Below are positions 60,365 through 64,000 of a stretch of 64,000 nucleotides of DNA, piece after piece. Every line of letters starts with the position of its first letter. The stretch's first letter is position 1. This DNA comes from JACKHO01 sp041398745 (GTDB taxonomy: Bacteria > Planctomycetota > Planctomycetia > Planctomycetales > Planctomycetaceae): contig JAWKUB010000005.1 in the NCBI GenBank assembly GCA_041398745.1, positions 765,142-829,141 on the forward strand, written 5' to 3'. The notes below the pieces were generated by a model. That model was not told where the DNA came from, did no database searches, and was given only the letters and a program-made list of their open reading frames with translations. Position numbers and translations under genes: made by a program.

Positions 60365-62944
60365 ATGCACAAACAACTCGTGCCGCTGGCAGCTCTCTGC
60401 TGCGTCCTCGGTTTTGCTTATTGGGCTGTTTCTCAAGACGAACAGAACTCGCCCGTGGAAGTGGCCGTCCTCACCGAACAGAACTGGGATGAATTCGCCC
60501 CAAGCGGCAAGGAAGTTGATGCCATTTACGGCGACATTGTCCTGCGAAACCAGTATGTGACGGCGGTCATCGCACAACCTATTGGGACGCGGAATGCGAA
60601 CATGACCGTGCGGGATGTTGCTGGCTGCCTCATTGACTTCACCGACCGCAGCAACGAAAGCGATCAACTCAGTTGCTTCTATCCCGGACAGCGCGCGTAT
60701 CCGTTTCGCGAATGGACGGTGTCGACTAAGAATGAAAAAGGACTCGCAGTTGTCGGTGACCTGAAGCTGCAGAGTGGTGAATGTATCGTCACTGTTCGAT
60801 CCGAAGGAAACGCAGAGAGACCAACAGTAGACGTCGAGTATCGACTCGGTGTGCATTCCCGCGTGCTGCAGGTAACCACGCGTTATTCGCATCATTCCGG
60901 GCCGCCACTGACGGTGACCTTAAGCGACGACCTGCGGGCCGATGGCGGCAAGGAAGACATGCAGAAGGCTCCAAATGGCACGTCGGAGACGTTCTGGTTT
61001 GAAGATCATTTCTGGCAACAGGCCTACGGCATTCGGGCGCCAGGTCATCAGGTGCAGTGCAACAGCGATTCGCGCCGCACAGGGCTGGTGTACCTCAACA
61101 GCAAGCAGCAGGACATTGTCACGCTGAAGTCGGGACAAAGTTACGAGCTTGTTCGCGAAATCGCCTGTGGACCAAGTCGTATCGACGTCGCAGCCGCATT
61201 CGCGCGGGAAGACGGACAACAGGTTGTGCCGACCGAGCTCTCGATTTGGGATGCCGCCCGCCGCGCTGTTCCTAATGCGTCTCTGGAGATTCGGCAGGAT
61301 GGTAAGGTAATTGGTCGCCCCAGAGCCAACCGCGATGGTGACGCACACATCCCATTGCCGCCTGGATCATTTACGGTCAAAGTCATTGTGAACGGCCAGA
61401 CGGTACGTGAAGGTTATGAGTTGCACGTGGCCGACGCGCAGGAGCAGCGGGAAACCGTGTTACTACCAGAATACCATCCTGGCGTGCTTGTGGTTGGTGT
61501 CTCGGAAGACGGCCATGACATTCCCTGTAAGGTGGAAATCATTGGTCGCGAAGGAACTCCCACTCCGAACTTTGGTCCGGAGACTGCGGAATTCGGAGTG
61601 AAAAACCTACGATACACCCCCAATGGCCGATTCCTTCAAGGGCTCATGCCGGGGAAGTACTCGCTCATTATCAGTCACGGACCAGAGTACGGTGCCGTGT
61701 TCCAGGACATTGAGATTGCCCCCGGGGAAGCAACTCGAGTGGCCACGAAACTGCAGCGACAGGTCGATTCCACCGGCTGGATCAGCAGTGATTTCCACAG
61801 CCACAGTTCGCCTTCAGGCGACAACACAGGCAGTCAGCTGGGACGCGTGCTGAATTTGGTTTGCGAGCATCTTGAGTTTGCTCCCTGCACGGAACACAAC
61901 CGCATCGACACGTATGATCCGCACATCGAGTTCCTGAAAATTGCACCCTTCATGTCCACGACGACCGGCATGGAACTGACCGGTTCGCCGCTGCCGCTGA
62001 ACCACCAGAATGTGTTTCCGCTGCATCATCACCCGCATCGACAGGATGGCGGCGGGCCGGTGACCGACTCCGACGTTGAAACGCAAATGCAGCGAGTCTC
62101 GGCCTGGGATAACGGCAGTGAGAAACTGGTTCAGCAGAACCACCCCGATGTTGGCTGGCTGTTCTACGACAAGAATGGTGATGGTCAACACGACGGCGGT
62201 CACGCCCAGTCAGTGGCCCTCATTGATGTCATGGAAATTCATCCCATCGAGAAAATCCTCGAAAGCAGCGAGGCCGACGGCGTGGACGCTGACGAAGCAA
62301 AGGGCAATCGCATTTTCAAATGGCTGCAGGTCATGAATCAGGGATACCGCATTCCGGGAGTTGTGAATACCGACGCACACTATAACTTCCACGGATCGGG
62401 CTGGCTGCGGAACTGGATTCAATGCCCGACTGATGACCCCGCGAAAATCGACCCAATGGACATTGTGCACGCTTCTGAAGAAGGTCGCGTGGTGATGTCG
62501 AACGGCCCGTTCCTGAAGGCGGACCTGACCGCTGGGTCCAAGACCATTGTTTGCGGTCAGGACGTGGCCGCTGCAGATGGGAAGGTTTCTGTGAAAATGT
62601 CCGTGCAATGTGCCGACTGGTTCGATGTCGACACCGTGTTTGTATTGGTGAATGGACGTCCCCTTCCAGAACTTGTGTTCACACGTGAGTCGCATCCACA
62701 GTTGTTCCGCAAAGAGGGTGCACTCCGATTCGAGCACGTGGCGGACATTCAACTCGAAGGTGACGCACACCTCGTTGTCGCCACGGGTGGCAGGAACAGC
62801 ACCCTGGGGCCAGTCATGGGGCCACAGTGGGGCAAGATGCATCCTGCCGCTTTGACCAATCCATTCTTTGTGGATGTTGATGGTGGAGGTTTTGCCTTCT
62901 CTAAGGACACGCTCGACCGCCCCTTACCGGTTAAAGGTGACTAA
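60365..62944 (+). CDS. CehA/McbA family metallohydrolase, exported
   Basis: The 859-residue protein starts at ATG 60365 ('MHKQLVPLAALCCVLGFAYW'), with a signal peptide to about residue 25. The first 450 residues are beta-rich, with carbohydrate-binding-like and carboxypeptidase-regulatory-like units ('ASLEIRQDGKVIGRPRANRD'). The PHP-type metal domain then starts: 'SSDFHSHSSPSGDN' (metal His), 'CTEHNRIDTYDPH', and later 'NTDAHYNFHGSG'. This is the CehA/McbA group, phosphodiesterase- or esterase-like and including carbaryl hydrolase. The natural substrate is unknown. It is isolated in the gene order. Confidence 0.88.
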   Translation: MHKQLVPLAALCCVLGFAYWAVSQDEQNSPVEVAVLTEQNWDEFAPSGKEVDAIYGDIVLRNQYVTAVIAQPIGTRNANMTVRDVAGCLIDFTDRSNESDQLSCFYPGQRAYPFREWTVSTKNEKGLAVVGDLKLQSGECIVTVRSEGNAERPTVDVEYRLGVHSRVLQVTTRYSHHSGPPLTVTLSDDLRADGGKEDMQKAPNGTSETFWFEDHFWQQAYGIRAPGHQVQCNSDSRRTGLVYLNSKQQDIVTLKSGQSYELVREIACGPSRIDVAAAFAREDGQQVVPTELSIWDAARRAVPNASLEIRQDGKVIGRPRANRDGDAHIPLPPGSFTVKVIVNGQTVREGYELHVADAQEQRETVLLPEYHPGVLVVGVSEDGHDIPCKVEIIGREGTPTPNFGPETAEFGVKNLRYTPNGRFLQGLMPGKYSLIISHGPEYGAVFQDIEIAPGEATRVATKLQRQVDSTGWISSDFHSHSSPSGDNTGSQLGRVLNLVCEHLEFAPCTEHNRIDTYDPHIEFLKIAPFMSTTTGMELTGSPLPLNHQNVFPLHHHPHRQDGGGPVTDSDVETQMQRVSAWDNGSEKLVQQNHPDVGWLFYDKNGDGQHDGGHAQSVALIDVMEIHPIEKILESSEADGVDADEAKGNRIFKWLQVMNQGYRIPGVVNTDAHYNFHGSGWLRNWIQCPTDDPAKIDPMDIVHASEEGRVVMSNGPFLKADLTAGSKTIVCGQDVAAADGKVSVKMSVQCADWFDVDTVFVLVNGRPLPELVFTRESHPQLFRKEGALRFEHVADIQLEGDAHLVVATGGRNSTLGPVMGPQWGKMHPAALTNPFFVDVDGGGFAFSKDTLDRPLPVKGD

Positions 62945-63563
62945 ACCAAAGGCAGTTTCAAGACCTCGAATTTGTGAGAAATTGGCAGGGGAGTTGTTTA
63001 GCGGTGTGAATGAAAGGAGGCATTCGCCAGCTCATTTCCTTGTCAAAGTGGCCCCAGCGACGGCGGCCTAACACGACAGGTTCCAAGACGGCCCCGAAAC
63101 CATTTCTCAGTGATTTCCAATGGAATCTGATCAACGATCTGTTTGAAATCCCCGTCCTTCGCCTCTTGGCGGGCGACCTCCGATAGATTCTCGGGCCTTA
63201 CAGGAGGGTATTCTGTGGCGGAGTCCGATGGCAAGAATTACCAGAGCTGTACCCCAGGTCTGTAACGTGCTTCAGGTATGTCAGTAGCGTGACGTGAACA
63301 GAAGTTCCGCAGGCTGGGTTAGCGCTGGTTGTGAACAGCGTCGCGGAGAAATTAAGACTGTCCAGATTGGCCAATCAAATCCAGCCCTGGGGACTGCTGA
63401 GCAAAGCCGGGATATGCTTTTCGGCGATCCCGGCTTGCGTTACGGCACTCTGGGCAAATGCGAAATCGAAACCACTCAAAAATCGGAGTGCGAGTCCTCT
63501 GGAAAGTACCCGAAACACACAGGTGGGTTGTCTTGATTCACTCCAATTCCGCGGAGGTTCTAT
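62945..63563. other. Gene-poor region
   Basis: No gene is supported in these 619 bases. Short frames on both strands (for example 63043-63234 on the minus strand, about 63 residues) have no ribosome site and no recognisable domain. It contains an inverted repeat at 63404-63436. The spot might hold a decayed gene, but no identity could be assigned. Confidence 0.4.
63404..63436. repeat. Inverted repeat with 10-base arms
   Basis: AAGCCGGGAT (63404-63413) is exactly complementary to ATCCCGGCTT (63427-63436), with a 13-base loop. No T-run follows on either strand, so it is only a weak terminator candidate for a gene ending nearby. Confidence 0.45.
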
Positions 63564-64000
63564 TTAGACACCGCCCGGGGCACCATTCTCAGGTTCATCT
63601 TTTCGCTCTGCGGCCTCTTGGGGGACGTCGAAATCTTTGGTCGACTCGCTTGTCGGCAATTCTGCGGTTGTAACGTACGGTGGGAATAGCTGTTCCCCAA
63701 CCTCCGTCTGTACTCCAGGGTTCTCAGGATCTTCCTTCATTTCTGGAGCCTTCGCACCCTCGATTCGAATGCTCATGGCACCACCAGGATGCCCCATCCC
63801 TCCTTCAGCTTTCGTGTCGAACTTCCCATCGCGAATGACAGCATAACCCGCCGGGCCAGTTCCACCTGTTGGAGTGAACAGGATGCGCCCACTAGGGATG
63901 GGAGCCCCGGCAAAGGTTGCAGAACCTGACAAATGGTAAGTTTCCACGCTATCGCCGCCGCAGCCGGCGACGAAAGTGACGAACAATCCCAAGACAGCAT
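63564..64000 (-). CDS. Small lipoprotein, carboxypeptidase-regulatory-like (5' end outside window)
   Basis: The frame is open to the window end on the minus strand, so the start is missing. 'FVTFVAGCGGDS' is a lipobox with hydrophobic lead. The mature part, about 130 residues, opens 'YHLSGSATFAGAPIPSGRIL', a transthyretin-like/carboxypeptidase-regulatory strand pattern, and has 'GYAVIRDGKFDTKAEGGMG'. The C-terminus is acidic and Pro-rich. Such lipoproteins are numerous in planctomycetes and often sit next to DUF1559 genes. The function is unknown. Confidence 0.8.
   Translation of the reverse strand, partial: AVLGLFVTFVAGCGGDSVETYHLSGSATFAGAPIPSGRILFTPTGGTGPAGYAVIRDGKFDTKAEGGMGHPGGAMSIRIEGAKAPEMKEDPENPGVQTEVGEQLFPPYVTTAELPTSESTKDFDVPQEAAERKDEPENGAPGGV

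Noticed and set aside
63043..63234. A 63-residue frame on the minus strand as a small gene or transposase remnant
   Set aside because: There is no ribosome site and no recognisable motif, so it cannot be supported.

Overview
The window looks like a chromosomal segment of a planctomycete, probably of the Planctomycetales. The evidence is the mix of families that are typical of, or almost confined to, that phylum: a DUF1552 + DUF1592/1588/1585 pair, a Tat-exported DUF1501 protein, a formylglycine sulfatase, a DUF1598-like protein, a BBP2-type porin, a YHYH protein, a very large LEPR-XLL extracellular protein, and several secreted or lipoprotein genes without recognisable function. No rRNA, prophage, insertion sequence or CRISPR array was found. 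One tRNA gene, the initiator tRNA-Met, is present.

Layout. 1-5543 (+): the end of a DUF1552 gene, its cytochrome-like partner, a sulfatase and two small hypothetical genes. 5683-5795: initiator tRNA with its own terminator. 5962-8584 (+): an MFS-SDR-cupin catabolic-type operon, followed by DUF1501 and a Cys-rich repeat protein (to 11086). 11194-16787 (-): a hypothetical gene, then a probable four-gene operon of a degenerate ketoacyl synthase, a GNAT, a HisN-type phosphatase and an OleC-like AMP ligase. 17264-20713 (+): a double alpha/beta hydrolase, a ThiF-like protein and PurN. 20749-23242 (-): two exported unknowns. 23665-27926 (+): a porin, then a tight operon of flavin-reductase-like protein, M20 peptidase and P-loop NTPase. 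27920-31429 (-): a small unknown, YHYH protein, PepSY-TM protein and a DapA-family aldolase/lyase. 31891-37884 (+): a roughly 2000-residue extracellular multidomain protein. 37881-41006: a methyltransferase and RecQ. 41075-55101 (-): a long run with LptE-like and BamD-like lipoproteins, RecO, a lipoprotein, a Ser/Thr kinase, an unknown, an MMPL/RND transporter, Ndk, CarA, an esterase and a TadG-like von Willebrand A protein. 55438-59252 (+): HflX, a TVP38-family membrane protein and a disulfide-oxidoreductase-type flavoprotein. 59271-64000: an SDR, a CehA/McbA-type metallohydrolase and the 3' part of a small lipoprotein gene.

Housekeeping functions (PurN, CarA, Ndk, RecO, RecQ, HflX, tRNA-fMet) are interleaved with envelope and catabolic genes. 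The LptE-like and BamD-like genes side by side fit a Gram-negative-type outer membrane, as do the porin and the lipoboxes. The sulfatase, esterases, DUF1501/1552/1592 proteins and MFS-SDR-cupin operon fit a lifestyle of degrading complex, often sulfated, polysaccharides and aromatic or sugar-acid compounds; that is inference from family membership.

The observations most worth following are the ketoacyl-synthase homologue that has lost its catalytic cysteine and second histidine and sits in an operon with an OleC-like ligase (12189-16787), a short-chain dehydrogenase that has lost the catalytic lysine (7294-8127), and the three-gene peptidase/P-loop operon (25036-27926). All assignments come from reading motifs; no database search was run.
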